Notes: generated by a model not told the origin, from the letters alone. 64,000 nt of DNA from Pisaster brevispinus (GCA_023634235.1 JAMKCF010000006.1:12132647-12196646); one strand, 5' to 3'; positions 60,701 to 63,422 are shown, counted from the first letter of the stretch. Numbers and translations are program-made.

Positions 60701-63422
60701 TGGGTAAGTCTTTCACTTTGAACCCACATTGCCCCAAGGTAACTTTATGTACCACAGGTACAGCTGTTATCCCTATTCTTTGTAGAACAAAAATGTAATG
60801 CTAAAATTTAGATCTAAACCCCAATCCTAACCCAAATTACTCTGTAGCACTCATCAACCACCTTTCTATAACCAAAACCCACACTTCCCCTGTCCTTCAC
60901 TCTTAACGATACCATGTCTCATTATGTGAAGAATCCCTTTTGAGCATCCATTCCTAATATTACCCCAGCCCCTCCCCACAACCCAAATACCAACCAGCCC
61001 CACCCGAACCCCGAACCTTAACCCAACCCCTACACCCAAACACACATACAACCCTAACCCAACCCATATCCCAAACTCAAATCTCAGTACTAACCCTAAT
61101 CTAAACCCAGTTACCCTATTTCCCATCTCATTTACTTTCAGAGAAGCCATGCCCAACAGGTGATGAAGGTTTCTTCTTGTACAACCATTACTGCTACTAC
61201 CTCAGCCCTGAAAGTAACTATCTTGGCTGGAAAGATGCTGAGGATTATTGTCGTGAGAAAGGAGCACACCTTGCATCTATTCATGACCAGGATGAGTATG
61301 ACTTCTTGTACAGCAAGGTATTAAGGGTCAGAGTTCAAGTCCAGTCACTGATAAAGTCTTAGCCGAGTCTCAAGTAGTTTGGGTCGAGTCCACAATTAAG
61401 CCAATTAAGAGTTACTTGAGTCAAGTCAAAGACCGAGTCAATGAGTAACTTTGGTCCAGTCCAAGACCAAGTCAGAAGTCACTTGGGTCGAGTCCACGTA
61501 TAGTCAAGAGCTGATTCAAGACAAAGTCCAAGTCATGAGTCACTTGGTTTTAGTTCAAGTCCAAGTCTTAGTCTTGAGTCACTTGAGTGAGGTAAAGGCC
61601 AAGTCCCGAGCTTGCATGGGTCAAGTTCACATCCAAGTCATGAGTCATTTTGGGTCAAGTCCAAGATGAAGTCATGAGTCAATGGGTTGAGTTCAATTCT
61701 AAGTTTCGAGTAACAAGTTACTTGGGTCAAGACCAAGGCACAAGTCACTTATGGGTCGAGTAACAAGTCACTTGGGTCAATTCCAAGTCACAAGTCAATT
61801 GTTTAAATCATTACAAACAAAATTAAAATGTACAAGATTATTTAAATCTATCAGATAAAAAAAAAACACACACACACTCAACTTTTCACAATTAGATTTT
61901 ACTTCTTTTCCCCCTTTAGATCAATAGCCTTGATATTGGATCTTTCTGGATTGGTCTGAGGGAGTACACTCAATCTGGCACCTACAAGTAAGTCCAAAAC
62001 TTGTTTTAATTTTTTTTAATTTTTATAATAACCATACAGTCCCTTGTATTTTTTCTTATGTTATATGAGCTGGAAACCTCTCCACTCTCTTATCATTTGT
62101 TGCAAATTAACTCATGTTCTGGACTGTTTCATTGTTCTAATCGTAACGTTTTTTTGTAGATATCTTGTGATTTATTTGTAATACTTGCCTGTTTAATTTT
62201 AACAAGTTTTGACCATTTAATCATGCAGTGCTTTGTGGCTGTGAAGCGCTAAATAAATTCTCTGTTACTATTTTCTGTTTCTGCCAACCCAAAAGGTGAA
62301 CTAAGCACATGTTTCTACTGGTTTTTGTTTTGTTAATGTTTTGTTTTTAATTTGCAGGTGGTCTGATGGCACTATGCTTGACTACAAGGCATGGGTAAAA
62401 GGTGAACCTAATGACTCCAATGGAGAAGAAACATGCGTTGAAATGTACCACTGGGATGAATACAAAGGTACCGGGCACATAGACCCCTTGCATTGATGTC
62501 ATACACAGTTACTTTGGCCCATGGTCGATCTGCCTTTTTTGTTAGAGTCAAATCGTATGTAAAGATATTGTGAGAAAACAGAAGTAGCTGTTGTAAACTG
62601 CTTACCAGCTAAAATGACAAAAATAGTTAATGGCCTGACGTTTGGACCCTCACAGAGTCTTTCTTGAAGGCTTTAAGTGACAATACAAAACACATACACA
62701 GGTATATTGGTGTAACAAAAGCAACCAGTGAGCGTCTAACTGCGCATGACACACAGGGAATCTGATGCCTCCTAAAATGGCACAATCAGGACCCAATTTC
62801 ATAGAGCACAAGAAGTAACTAAGCACAACAAAATTATGCTTACCAGAATAAGGTATAAACCATCCAAAGTAGTATCACACATGTACAATAGGTGACTGGT
62901 ACCCTGCTGATGTTTGCTTAGCAGAAAATTTGTAGTTAATATTTTATGTTTAAGCAGCTTTATGAAATTGGACCCATGGAGTGAGTAGAGGAAAATCAGT
63001 TGATCGGCTGAAAGCTAAATGCCTGCTTTTGTGAACAGTACTTTCACTGTAGTACATAACGGTGAAATTCCCCACAACTTTTTTTTTACAGGATAAACCA
63101 AAACTTAATCACTTATAATTACATGTTAATAATTATGAATTGATTCCAAATATTCCAGATGGTTCCTGGAATGATCAGAATTGCGGTGACGGCCGGAACT
63201 TCATCTGCAAGAAGAATTACGATTCTGTCGGCCCAATCACTCAAGCACCCACCACTCCAGCCAGCGGCAACTGCCCATTGAATTCTGTCAAGTTTCTGAA
63301 CCGATGCTATACCTACTTTGGGACGGATCCAGCTGCGAGGTTAGCCTGGAAGGATGCTAGGGATGAATGCAAGAAGACACCGGGAACTGAGCTGGCTACA
63401 ATTCACTCACAACAAGTACAAG
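21761..63422 (+). CDS. Large mannose-receptor-like multi-CTLD protein with FAMeT-like and PAN domains (3' end outside window)
   Basis: About 40 exons with GT..AG introns and matching phases encode about 1750 residues so far. Order: signal peptide, CTLD1-4, FAMeT-like domain, CTLD5, PAN/Apple, CTLD6 enclosing CTLD7, CTLD8, CTLD9, CTLD10, start of CTLD11. CTLDs are disulfide-bonded folds that bind sugars or proteins, often with Ca2+; multi-CTLD mannose-receptor relatives act in endocytosis, adhesion or pathogen binding. Here EPN sites (CTLD1, 5, 9, 10), QPD sites (2, 4, 7, 8) and variants EPK (3) and EPD (6) coexist, so a broad ligand range is possible. CTLD1-5, PAN and CTLD7 are bounded by phase-1 introns, which allows skipping without a frame change. 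Thr/Pro linkers separate several domains. Whether the protein ends in a membrane anchor is unknown. Family assignment is secure; the exact exon set, especially around 45374-52120, is a prediction. Confidence 0.9.
21798..22915. other. Lectin intron 1, nothing recognised
   Basis: AT-rich, with poly-T near 22360-22385 and a (TA)n plus T/G run at 22733-22760. No transposon family recognised. First introns often hold control elements, but none can be pointed to here. Confidence 0.5.
22916..26026 (+). CDS. CTLD1 (three exons; EPN/WND)
   Basis: Exons 22916-23070, 24596-24714 and 25899-26026 join phases 1-0-2-1. The sequence starts RCPHGWLMHGNSC, continues through FYIGLHDLSTESKFTWVNG and ends GKWNDLSCSFSQSFICQ. 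The six expected Cys of a long-form CTLD are present. GEPNNSGNEDC gives an EPN motif (mannose/GlcNAc-type Ca2+ site 2) and WND is intact, so this domain is predicted to bind sugar with Ca2+. The intron at 23071-24595 contains a MITE inserted in a retrotransposon fragment. Confidence 0.9.
23160..23182. repeat. (CT)n microsatellite
   Basis: Short CTCTCTCT run at the edge of the retrotransposon fragment. Confidence 0.8.
23184..23249 (+). mobile_element. Non-LTR retrotransposon 3' fragment, left part
   Basis: GCTGAGATCTATTCCATGTACTGCATCTC and GTTTCCATCCATCCTACAATCTAGACT match the better preserved copy at 50984-51056. It is cut by the MITE at 23254 and resumes at 23846. Confidence 0.65.
23254..23841. 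mobile_element. MITE-B, TTAA-flanked, piggyBac-like, inserted in a retrotransposon fragment
   Basis: A 588-bp element is flanked by TTAA (23250-23253 and 23842-23845) with 13-bp inverted ends CCCTTTCGTTACC and GGTAACGAAAGGG. The left side has a duplicated CTTACCATTGGCGACTTTAG-like segment. The flanking retrotransposon sequence resumes on the right. A diverged, end-less copy lies at about 57110-57600. Confidence 0.8.
23846..23965 (+). mobile_element. Non-LTR retrotransposon 3' fragment, right part
   Basis: ATTTTCATCTTAAACATTTTCTTC, then CACTAAGAGTGGCTTTTAGCC and TTGTTTGAAGCGAACTTGCA match 51078-51155. Confidence 0.7.
24715..25898. other. CTLD1 intron, no recognised element
   Basis: AT-rich, with a G/C homopolymer block at 25160-25200 and poly-T tracts. 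No repeat family identified. Confidence 0.5.
26118..26280. mobile_element. MITE-E copy
   Basis: AAGCTAAGCACAAAAGTATAC, GGTTACCAGCC, TGTGACTGGTATCCTGCC and AGCTCCATGAAATCAGGCCC are family segments in the usual order. Confidence 0.65.
26281..26453. mobile_element. MITE-E relative, adjacent copy
   Basis: Begins GGGCCCACTTTTATAAAACC and ends CAGCTTTATGACATTGGACCC, directly abutting the preceding copy. Confidence 0.55.
26806..28670 (+). CDS. CTLD2 (three exons; QPD, WND lost)
   Basis: Exons 26806-27026, 27734-27819 and 28558-28670 join phases 1-0-2-1. The first exon holds DNGWVVGFDSCYKFYDTAK, the AAs EGARQYC and TFWIGLTDK. The second holds GNYQWVDGS and NQPDN (galactose-type motif); the third NCAEI, then RWTTAACTDERRFTCEKPK. 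The usual WND before the fifth Cys is replaced by WTTAAC, so Ca2+ site 2 is probably incomplete and sugar binding is doubtful. Cys pattern and fold are otherwise intact. Confidence 0.88.
27027..27733. other. CTLD2 intron, dispersed repeats only
   Basis: The stretch 27070-27140 (CGCCCAAATTTGGGCAAAAC) resembles 47870-47945 and 31005-31095. The stretch 27555-27665 (GGCTGTGGCTGC and CCGCAGCCAAAGCC) resembles 12900-12990. No coding signal. Confidence 0.4.
28275..28435 (-). repeat. SINE-S fragment
   Basis: AGCTTTATGTCCCATCT, TCTTGCTTGAGGACACAAG, AATCGAACCCACACGCTGCT and TCAGAGCTTGAGTCTGG match SINE-S in reverse. A (TTA)n run precedes it at 28236-28268. Confidence 0.7.
29121..33522 (+). CDS. CTLD3 (four exons; EPK, WND lost)
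   Basis: Exons 29121-29250, 31412-31494, 32350-32466 and 33451-33522 join phases 1-2-1-1-1. Product: GTCAPGWRIHGGYCYQF, then SEDENSFITSQF, DSLWMGASDY, GVFEWSEGSSISF, KWHPTEPKN, DCGNYN and GRWDTGNCYDVQAFICK. EPK replaces EPN or QPD, and WDTGNC replaces WND, so classical Ca2+/sugar binding is unlikely. The donor at 29250 (TAG|GTTGGT) is weak but phase and homology support it. The 3' end of the third exon is amplified as a tandem array in the following intron. Confidence 0.85.
29283..29645 (-). repeat. SINE-S long variant
   Basis: ATAGTGGCTTAATTCTGACAT, CAGTGACGCTCATGGCA, TTGGCTCCTTTGTTGAGTAT, CCTCACAGGTACCAATTTACC and GGATTCGAACCCACACCC match the copy at 44263-44607 over about 340 bp. Confidence 0.8.
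30070..30360 (+). repeat. SINE-G copy
   Basis: Contains GGTGTGATCCCTGGCTAC, GGGCTAGATAGCTCAGTTG and GGAGGTCGCAGGTTCAAGTCC. An upstream TTGTTCAACCC...TTGTGGTTTATTACTT stretch matches the tail of another SINE-G, so two copies may abut. Confidence 0.75.
31495..32349. other. CTLD3 intron, nothing recognised
   Basis: No transposon family or coding signal seen. Minus- and plus-strand reading frames around 31737-31988 are short and lack domain features. Confidence 0.5.
32410..33145 (+). repeat. Tandem array of a CTLD3 exon-intron junction, about 112-120-bp unit
   Basis: The last 57 nt of the CTLD3 exon (from GGCATCCAACTGAACC) plus about 55 nt of intron including the donor CAG|GTTAGAAC recur in direct orientation. 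Copies start near 32410 (the exon), 32522, 32634, 32752, 32868, 32990 and 33110 (partial). Copy 2 is identical to the exon for about 70 nt; later copies are diverged and carry small indels. Copies lack an acceptor, and reading on past the real donor meets TAG at once. Confidence 0.9.
33599..33882. mobile_element. MITE-C copy 1, TTAA-flanked, piggyBac-like
   Basis: A 284-bp element is flanked by TTAA (33595-33598 and 33883-33886) with ends CACGTTGACTGCCG and, inverted, GCAGTCAACGTG. It matches the copy at 59516-59797 over its whole length in opposite orientation. A second dyad inside reads CTACGAGTATACTCGTAG. Confidence 0.85.
34031..34245 (-). repeat. SINE-G copy, reverse
   Basis: TAAACCACAAGGGAAACTGG, GGGATTTGAACCAACGACC, TCCGGATTAG and GGGATCACACCCAGATTTACG are the complement of the family segments in order. 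Confidence 0.75.
34346..34378 (+). CDS. Small linker exon between CTLD3 and CTLD4
   Basis: A 33-nt exon with acceptor TTTTTTGTAG and donor ATG|GTAAGT, phase 1 on both sides, adds GDKVWPIDSNH. Phase symmetry means it can be skipped without effect on frame. Evidence is splice consensus and phase only. Confidence 0.55.
34379..35512. other. Intron before CTLD4, nothing recognised
   Basis: AT-rich with poly-T runs. No element or coding signal recognised. Confidence 0.5.
35513..37395 (+). CDS. CTLD4 (three exons; QPD/WND)
   Basis: Exons 35513-35671 (159 nt), 36236-36324 (89 nt) and 37242-37395 (154 nt) have phases 1-1-0-1. The sequence runs NCQPGWNLFLGNCYFIDAN, RNCEEKNTKLTSI, then AFLWIGLNDKANEGDFVWEDG, TNWAPGQPDNYNNNEHC and MWNDLPCSNQQAGYICK. 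QPD and WND are intact, so Ca2+-dependent binding of galactose-type sugars is possible. Exon lengths and phases match CTLD7 (156, 89 and 148 nt), and both share YCYFID, GQPDN and WNDLPCS, which marks the two as paralogous cassettes. Confidence 0.9.
36624..36760 (-). mobile_element. Penelope-like element remnant, terminal part
   Basis: GGTTTGCGGTGACACCATG at 36624 and the hammerhead-like motif at 36702-36741 occur in the same order as at 51352 and 51632. Hammerhead motifs in terminal repeats are known from Penelope-like retroelements. No reverse transcriptase remains here. Confidence 0.5.
36702..36741 (-). ncRNA. Hammerhead-ribozyme-like motif, degenerate copy
   Basis: Reading the minus strand: CTC, core CTGAAGA, helix II GATCAG/CTGATC closed by a six-base loop, AAAA, CGTT, GAG. 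CUGANGA is intact, helix I is CTC/GAG, and helix III would be the minimal ACGU form. The invariant GAAA has become AAAA, so this copy is predicted inactive. Helix II differs from the copy at 51632 by paired changes. Confidence 0.5.
37396..38026. other. Intron between CTLD4 and FAMeT-like domain
   Basis: Nothing recognised. The short open frame at 37433-37624 has no domain features. Confidence 0.5.
38027..39242 (+). CDS. Farnesoic-acid-O-methyltransferase-like (FAMeT, Methyltransf_FA) domain
   Basis: Exons 38027-38121 and 38900-39242 join phases 1-0-1. The sequence starts DCESLIVSTDDVYNY and has the family hallmarks VYIALS, YEVIIGGWQNAFSAIRR, FRAFWITYD, GAIEVGKKHE, FMTWTDPNPLDVKYVGYST and GSLGEFKFC. 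Despite the name, this fold is widely found as an extracellular module in invertebrate proteins, and no S-adenosylmethionine-binding motif is visible; enzyme activity is not implied. The domain sits between CTLD4 and CTLD5 and has its own phase-1 boundaries. Confidence 0.88.
38210..38400 (-). repeat. SINE-G copy, reverse
   Basis: GGGTTGAACAAAGAGAAG, TTTGAACCTGACCAATGG, CAACTGAGCTATCTAG and GGGGGTGCCAGTCAGAAGCC match the family complement. A second reverse copy follows at 38475. Confidence 0.75.
38475..38610 (-). repeat. SINE-G copy, reverse, second in series
   Basis: GGGTTTGAACAAAGAAAAATT, GGGACTTGAACCAACGACC, TCCGGATTAACGTACCGGCG and CAACTGAGCTATCCAGCCC are the full head in reverse. Confidence 0.8.
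39243..40307. other. Intron after FAMeT-like domain
   Basis: No coding signal apart from a SINE-like unit at 40055-40260. The rest is AT-rich. Confidence 0.5.
40055..40260 (-). repeat. SINE-V (tRNA-derived) copy
   Basis: GGGAGGAAAACCCCACTAGGG, GGCTCCGGTCCAGGATTCG and GATTCGAACCAGGGTCC recur in 44655-44835 and, in the other orientation, 55215-55400. Confidence 0.6.
40308..40346 (+). CDS. Thr/Pro-type linker exon before CTLD5
   Basis: A 39-nt exon (acceptor TTTTTTTTAG, donor CC|GTACGT), phase 1 on both sides, encodes YAGVVSTVKPPQT and joins PAFNQRC of CTLD5. The composition suits a short O-glycosylated spacer. Confidence 0.65.
40450..40720 (+). repeat. SINE-S copy
   Basis: TGGGTTCGAGTCCTGGTCATG, CACTTGTGTCC, GGGATGTTAAGTTGTAAG, CCAGTGTTTCTGG and CACCTTGCAAGCTCC are degenerate family segments. 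Confidence 0.6.
40994..43037 (+). CDS. CTLD5 (three exons; EPN/WND)
   Basis: Exons 40994-41167, 41772-41888 and 42921-43037 are joined by phase-1 introns throughout. Product: RCGSGWEYDPTSKQCYLF, EQCRLGGGDLASITD, then PVIWIGANDVLQEGGWEWS, NWYPGEPNNAG, HCAELHLASGTWNDALC and GYICKKD. EPN and WND are intact, predicting mannose-type Ca2+-dependent binding. The intron between exons 2 and 3 contains a palindromic MITE. Confidence 0.9.
41286..41370. repeat. Palindromic terminal repeat, GGCCTGATG...GGGTCGAAATG type
   Basis: GACCCTAGCAGAGTCT and, after a further CGATAGCC/CTTCGAGA dyad, GTGCTAGGGTC form a long imperfect hairpin bounded by GGCCTGATG and TGTTAGGCC. A diverged half-copy occurs at 62632-62675. 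It resembles ends of retroelements but I cannot name the family. Confidence 0.45.
41966..42107. mobile_element. MITE-F copy 1, near-perfect palindrome
   Basis: Starts GGGGTGGATTTCACAAAGAG and ends CTTTGTGAAATCGACCCC. The interior is TAGTCCTAAGTTAGGA-like repeats, so about 140 bp can fold as one hairpin. Copy 2 at 52290-52431 lies in reverse orientation; a partial relative starts near 23988. Confidence 0.85.
43861..44100 (+). CDS. PAN/Apple-like domain
   Basis: A single 240-nt exon, phase 1 on both sides, encodes YLVSHYSVYPNMFLDG, VTNVYPDECAKRC (first T read as I at the exon level: ITNVYPDECAKRC), SSCMSFNFDTTKKECSFL and DIIGGLSSSVEMDYYQL. The C-x3-C pair, a single mid Cys within a CxSFNFD motif and a later ECSFL Cys follow the PAN/Apple pattern, a fold for protein or carbohydrate contacts. 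It is a self-contained phase-1 cassette. Confidence 0.82.
44263..44607 (-). repeat. SINE-S long variant, second copy
   Basis: TAATAGCTTCTTGTGTAGCG, CAGTGACGCTCATGGCA, CTTGGCTCCTTTGGGAGTAT, CCTCACAGGTACCCATTTACC and GGATTTGAACCCACACCCC match 29283-29645. Confidence 0.8.
44655..44835 (-). repeat. SINE-V copy
   Basis: GGAGGGAAAACCCCAGTTGG, GAACCCAATCTACATTC and GGTATTCGAACTAGGGGCC match 40055-40260. Confidence 0.55.
45180..45320 (-). repeat. SINE-S fragment
   Basis: GTGTCTTGCTCAAGGAAACAAG and GACTCAAACCCACACTCTAAC match the head region in reverse. Confidence 0.6.
45374..45589 (+). CDS. CTLD6, first half with Pro-rich linker
   Basis: The exon starts with a linker, NDAPPPTIPATLAP, then RCPAGWQGYKDFCYQTQ and SCHKKGSDLISISDSNENAF, ending LIEQ in phase 1. 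It carries the first three conserved Cys of a CTLD, but the WIGL strand and the Ca2+ half do not follow in the next CTLD-type exon, which begins a new complete domain (CTLD7). The matching second half is at 50495-52120. Acceptor ATCTCAG and donor AAA|GTAAGT are good. Confidence 0.85.
46068..46130 (+). CDS. Probable small exon extending the CTLD6 first half
   Basis: A 63-nt exon with a strong acceptor (CCTCTCTCCCCACAG) and donor ATG|GTGGGT, phase 1 on both sides, encodes ILVDRQPPELPYSSYTTAAI. Joined directly to 50495 it reads TTAAINGTLDGTKFWTGL, a plausible longer loop before the WxGL strand. Joined to 46423 it would precede CTLD7. It is more GC-rich than the flanking intron. No homology beyond position supports it, so it may be skipped or false. 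Confidence 0.5.
46209..46250 (-). repeat. Degenerate hammerhead-like or retroelement terminal motif
   Basis: The minus strand reads CTGATGA, then about 15 nt, then GAAAGC and TTTTGCAGAT. The two conserved core strings are present, but helix II pairing is poor. It lies in the intron just before the inserted CTLD7 cassette. Confidence 0.25.
46423..49207 (+). CDS. CTLD7 cassette nested inside CTLD6 (three exons; QPD/WND)
   Basis: Exons 46423-46578, 47508-47596 and 49060-49207 have phases 1-1-0-1. Product: GCRQGWKSFGDYCYFID, EQKCEDMGSRLTSIHS, then LWLGLHDIKVENKFAWVDQ, NWKPGQPDNWQNEDCAHL and GQWNDLPCSSKAGYLCK. It is a complete CTLD with QPD and WND. It matches CTLD4 in exon phases, in exon sizes (middle exon 89 nt in both) and in sequence. 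It lies between the two halves of CTLD6, in a phase-1 intron, in the same orientation. It could be included (splitting CTLD6), skipped (restoring CTLD6), or be an assembly misplacement. Confidence 0.85.
46672..46853. mobile_element. MITE-E copy in CTLD7 intron
   Basis: GGGCTTAATTTCTTAAAGCTG at left and ACAGGCTTTATGAAATTTCG at right, with TGGCTGGTTACCTGTTTCTGC inside. A long reading frame running on from the CTLD7 exon into 46958 is produced by this element and is not coding. Confidence 0.6.
48030..48600. repeat. CCAATTGGA-rich cryptically simple region
   Basis: The palindrome CCAATTGG or CAATTGGA recurs more than 15 times over about 570 bp at irregular spacing, mixed with CCAACTCA and CATTGGTC variants. 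It has no fixed unit, so it is a cryptically simple sequence and not a clean tandem array. Confidence 0.75.
48812..49008. mobile_element. MITE-E copy just upstream of CTLD7 third exon
   Basis: Starts AGGGCCCAATTTCATAGAGCT and ends AACTCTATAAAACGGGCTCC. The segment TGTGACTGGTATCCTGGTAA is tandemly repeated inside. Confidence 0.75.
49406..49604. mobile_element. MITE-I, AGGGCC-ended
   Basis: AGGGCCAGGTCACACGAAGC and GGCAACCAGTT at the left pair partly with GTTGGTTGCC and AAAAGGCCCT at the right. It lies in the intron between CTLD7 and the second half of CTLD6; translation gives no lectin first half. Confidence 0.5.
50085..50245 (+). repeat. SINE-H copy
   Basis: CAGTGGTCTAGTGGAAAGAT (A-box-like), GCCTGTGGATTTTTTTTCAC and CTTGGGAAAGTACTAAGTAT are the forward form of 2413-2555 and 4868-5046. 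Confidence 0.6.
50495..52120 (+). CDS. CTLD6, second half (EPD; WSD), plus start of CTLD8
   Basis: Exons 50495-50658 and 52010-52120 join phases 1-0-0. The first encodes TLDGTKFWTGLNDNK, YEWSDDSPVLYTNW, HEPDNNGGKNEDC. The second encodes GFWSDIDCLELSHYMCK, a linker QDLPPTLVPITPN and GCDP, the first Cys of CTLD8. The N-terminal half of this domain (CPxGW, second and third Cys) is absent from 49208-50494, but 45374-45589 supplies exactly that in matching phase. EPD and WSD are variant Ca2+-site motifs, so binding ability is uncertain. Confidence 0.85.
50690..51175 (+). mobile_element. Non-LTR retrotransposon 3' end, CR1/Jockey-like
   Basis: With one frameshift or so, translation gives VASLCLFYIYF, then CATRVSDLVPSIRMFERET and RTKSYSNSFIPCTASLWNSL before a stop at about 51059, the usual C-terminal region of CR1/Jockey-clade reverse transcriptases. 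A 3' UTR with AAGAGTGGCTTTTAGCCTTG follows. It is truncated at the 5' side and dead. The copy at 23184 and 23846 is from the same family. Confidence 0.7.
51352..51720 (-). mobile_element. Penelope-like element remnant with hammerhead motif
   Basis: GGTTTGCGGTAACACCATG at 51352 and the 40-nt motif at 51632 occur in the same order as at 36624 and 36702. Between them lies CGGGAGACTACTTCGGGAGA, a small direct repeat. No open reading frame of the element is left. Confidence 0.5.
51632..51671 (-). ncRNA. Hammerhead ribozyme motif, minimal type I (Penelope-like)
   Basis: Reading the minus strand from 51671: CTC (helix I), CTGACGA (CUGANGA core), T, GACTAG, loop AGCAAG, CTAGTC (six-bp helix II), GAAA, CG, TT, GAG (helix I return). 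After GAAA, ACGU can form the two-bp loopless helix III known from hammerheads of Penelope-like elements, with cleavage expected after the following U. All invariant core positions that I can check are present. Such minimal forms usually work as dimers. Confidence 0.6.
52290..52431. mobile_element. MITE-F copy 2, near-perfect palindrome
   Basis: Begins GGGGTCGATTTCACAAAGAT and ends TTTGTGAAATCCACCCC, the reverse complement of the copy at 41966-42107 with few differences. Confidence 0.85.
52841..55849 (+). CDS. CTLD8 (QPD, WND lost) and start of CTLD9
   Basis: Exons 52841-52959, 54141-54289 and 55641-55849 join phases 0-2-1-0. Product: SWISYEGSCYKIEND, SNCQLAGGNLVVINDR, then SRFWIGLNDQNTPGYYEW, NWAKGQPDDSKGSC, GLWSVYDCSTNMNYICEK. 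QPD is formed across an intron. WND is replaced by WSV, so Ca2+ site 2 is likely weakened. The last exon continues into a Thr-rich linker (TVRVSTAPLTTPTNE) and CTLD9's DCPQDWVGYGSNCYK. Unlike CTLD1-5, the CTLD6/8 and CTLD8/9 boundaries fall inside exons, so these domains cannot be skipped as modules. Confidence 0.88.
53000..54140. other. CTLD8 intron, no recognised element
   Basis: AT-rich; a short SINE-like phrase near 53950-54015 (TGATGTAGCACACAATTCTG, CACTCATGGTGCTTAAC) may be a decayed SINE-S. Confidence 0.4.
54290..55214. other. CTLD8 intron, no recognised element
   Basis: AT-rich with a repeated CATGAAGTGACC phrase (54630 and 54784, also ACGGAGTGACC at 54724). No family identified. Confidence 0.4.
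55215..55400 (+). repeat. SINE-V copy
   Basis: CCCGGTTCAGATCCCGCC (box-B-like), CACTATATGGACTGGGTTTTC and GAGGTTTTCCTCCCACATC are the forward form of 40055-40260 and 44655-44835. Confidence 0.6.
55850..56895. other. CTLD9 intron, no recognised element
   Basis: AT-rich with a short dyad near 56020-56056 (CGATACTTTCAGCAAGAC, CTTGAAAGTATCG). The 134-codon minus-strand reading frame at 56686-57090 overlaps the CTLD9 exon in antisense and has no domain. Confidence 0.45.
56896..60133 (+). CDS. CTLD9 (EPN/WND)
   Basis: After the start in 55641-55849, exons 56896-57023, 58079-58128 and 59963-60133 join phases 0-2-1-1. Product: FWDSENFCMSMGGHLASF, NEDYFVKMANITTDASYWIGF, then GFEWTDGSPVEYTNW, GEPNDYDAAEDCGEM, GWNDINCLWYQRPAVCMIPK. 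EPN and WND are intact, so mannose-type binding is predicted. The 50-nt exon 58079-58128 is small but phase and WIGF support it. Donor at 60133 (AGG|GTCTGT) is weak. Confidence 0.88.
57110..57600. mobile_element. MITE-B relative, diverged, ends lost
   Basis: GGTGACTTTAGTCAATCAGGC, GCCTGAGCACAGAGGCCATTTG, TGGTCACCCTCTATAGCCAGG and GATCCAAAATGCCAAACACTTA align with 23290-23560, and GTAAAATTGGTCTCTGAAC with the right part of that copy. TTAA ends and inverted repeats are not recognisable. Confidence 0.7.
58129..58800. other. CTLD9 intron, first part, nothing recognised
   Basis: AT-rich. The phrase GTTATCAGCAACGACTCTCACC (58406) resembles TTGTCAGCAATGATTCTATCACC at 50380, a minor dispersed repeat. 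Confidence 0.4.
58800..58925 (-). repeat. SINE-H fragment
   Basis: GATGTGTGATAAGTACTGTATAC, AAAAAATCTATGAG and GGATTCGAACC match the family in reverse. Confidence 0.5.
58964..59269. mobile_element. MITE-D copy 2, TAGACCTTTC termini
   Basis: Same ends and collinear interior as 21013-21319; TATA lies outside each end, compatible with a TA target. Confidence 0.75.
59478..59915 (+). repeat. SINE-G copy interrupted by MITE-C
   Basis: The head (GCTAGATAGTTCAGTTGGTA, AGCACTGGCAAG) ends at 59511 and the element continues at 59802 with TCTGGAGGTCGCAGGTTCCAG, TTCTTTGTTCAACCC and TTGTGGTTTACTACTTG. The uninterrupted family sequence across this point is CACGTTAATCCGG (9520s and 30310s). Confidence 0.85.
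59516..59797. mobile_element. MITE-C copy 2, TTAA-flanked, inside a SINE
   Basis: A 282-bp element flanked by TTAA (59512-59515 and 59798-59801) with ends CACGTTGACTGCCG and GCAGTCAACGTG. One TTAA remains in uninterrupted SINE-G copies, so duplication of TTAA on insertion is seen directly. Confidence 0.9.
60564..60599 (+). CDS. Thr-rich linker exon between CTLD9 and CTLD10
   Basis: A 36-nt exon (acceptor CTTTTCAG, donor AC|GTAAGT), phase 1 on both sides, encodes GQMLATTIKPIT, similar in type to the spacer exon at 40308-40346. Confidence 0.65.
60780..61135. repeat. CCCTAACC/CCCAACCC-like degenerate C-strand repeat
   Basis: Short degenerate repeats of the type AACCCTAACCCAACCC run up to a few bp before the CTLD10 acceptor. 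They create a false Gly/Val-rich minus-strand frame. The motif is telomere-like only in a loose sense. Confidence 0.6.
61142..63422 (+). CDS. CTLD10 (EPN/WND) and start of CTLD11
   Basis: Exons 61142-61317, 61920-61987, 62358-62467 and 63159-63422 join phases 1-0-2-1-1. CTLD10: KPCPTGDEGFFLYNHYCYYL, DYCREKGAHLASIHD, then GSFWIGLREYTQSGTYKW, KGEPNDSNGEETCVEM, GSWNDQNCGDGRNFICKK; EPN and WND are intact. The last exon then has a spacer SVGPITQAPTTPAS and the first half of CTLD11 (NCPLNSVKFLNRCYTYF, ARDECKKTPGTELATIHS), ending in phase 1 at 63422. The rest of CTLD11 lies beyond the window. Confidence 0.88.
61330..61810. repeat. Minisatellite, GTCAAGTCCAAGTCATGAGTCACTTGG type
   Basis: About 15 imperfect copies of a 25-35-bp unit built from GAGTC, AAGTCC and CACTTGGGTC begin about 12 bp after the donor at 61317. 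Only repeat translation, no domain. Confidence 0.9.
62632..62675. repeat. Half copy of the GGCCTGAYG palindromic terminal repeat
   Basis: GGCCTGACGTTTGGACCCTC and CAGAGTCTTTCTTGAAGGC match the left arm of 41286-41370; the right arm is missing. Confidence 0.4.
62789..62975. mobile_element. MITE-E copy
   Basis: GACCCAATTTCATAGAGCAC at the left, AAGCAGCTTTATGAAATTGG at the right, with AACTAAGCACAACAAAATTA and AGGTGACTGGTACCCTGC inside. Confidence 0.75.

Noticed and set aside
60866..61156. Gly/Val-rich minus-strand protein
   Set aside because: Translation of degenerate CCCTAACC repeats.
61318..61810. Coding continuation after the CTLD10 first exon
   Set aside because: The open frame at 61451-61669 is translation of the GTCAAGTCC minisatellite; the true next exon (FWIGLREY) is at 61920.
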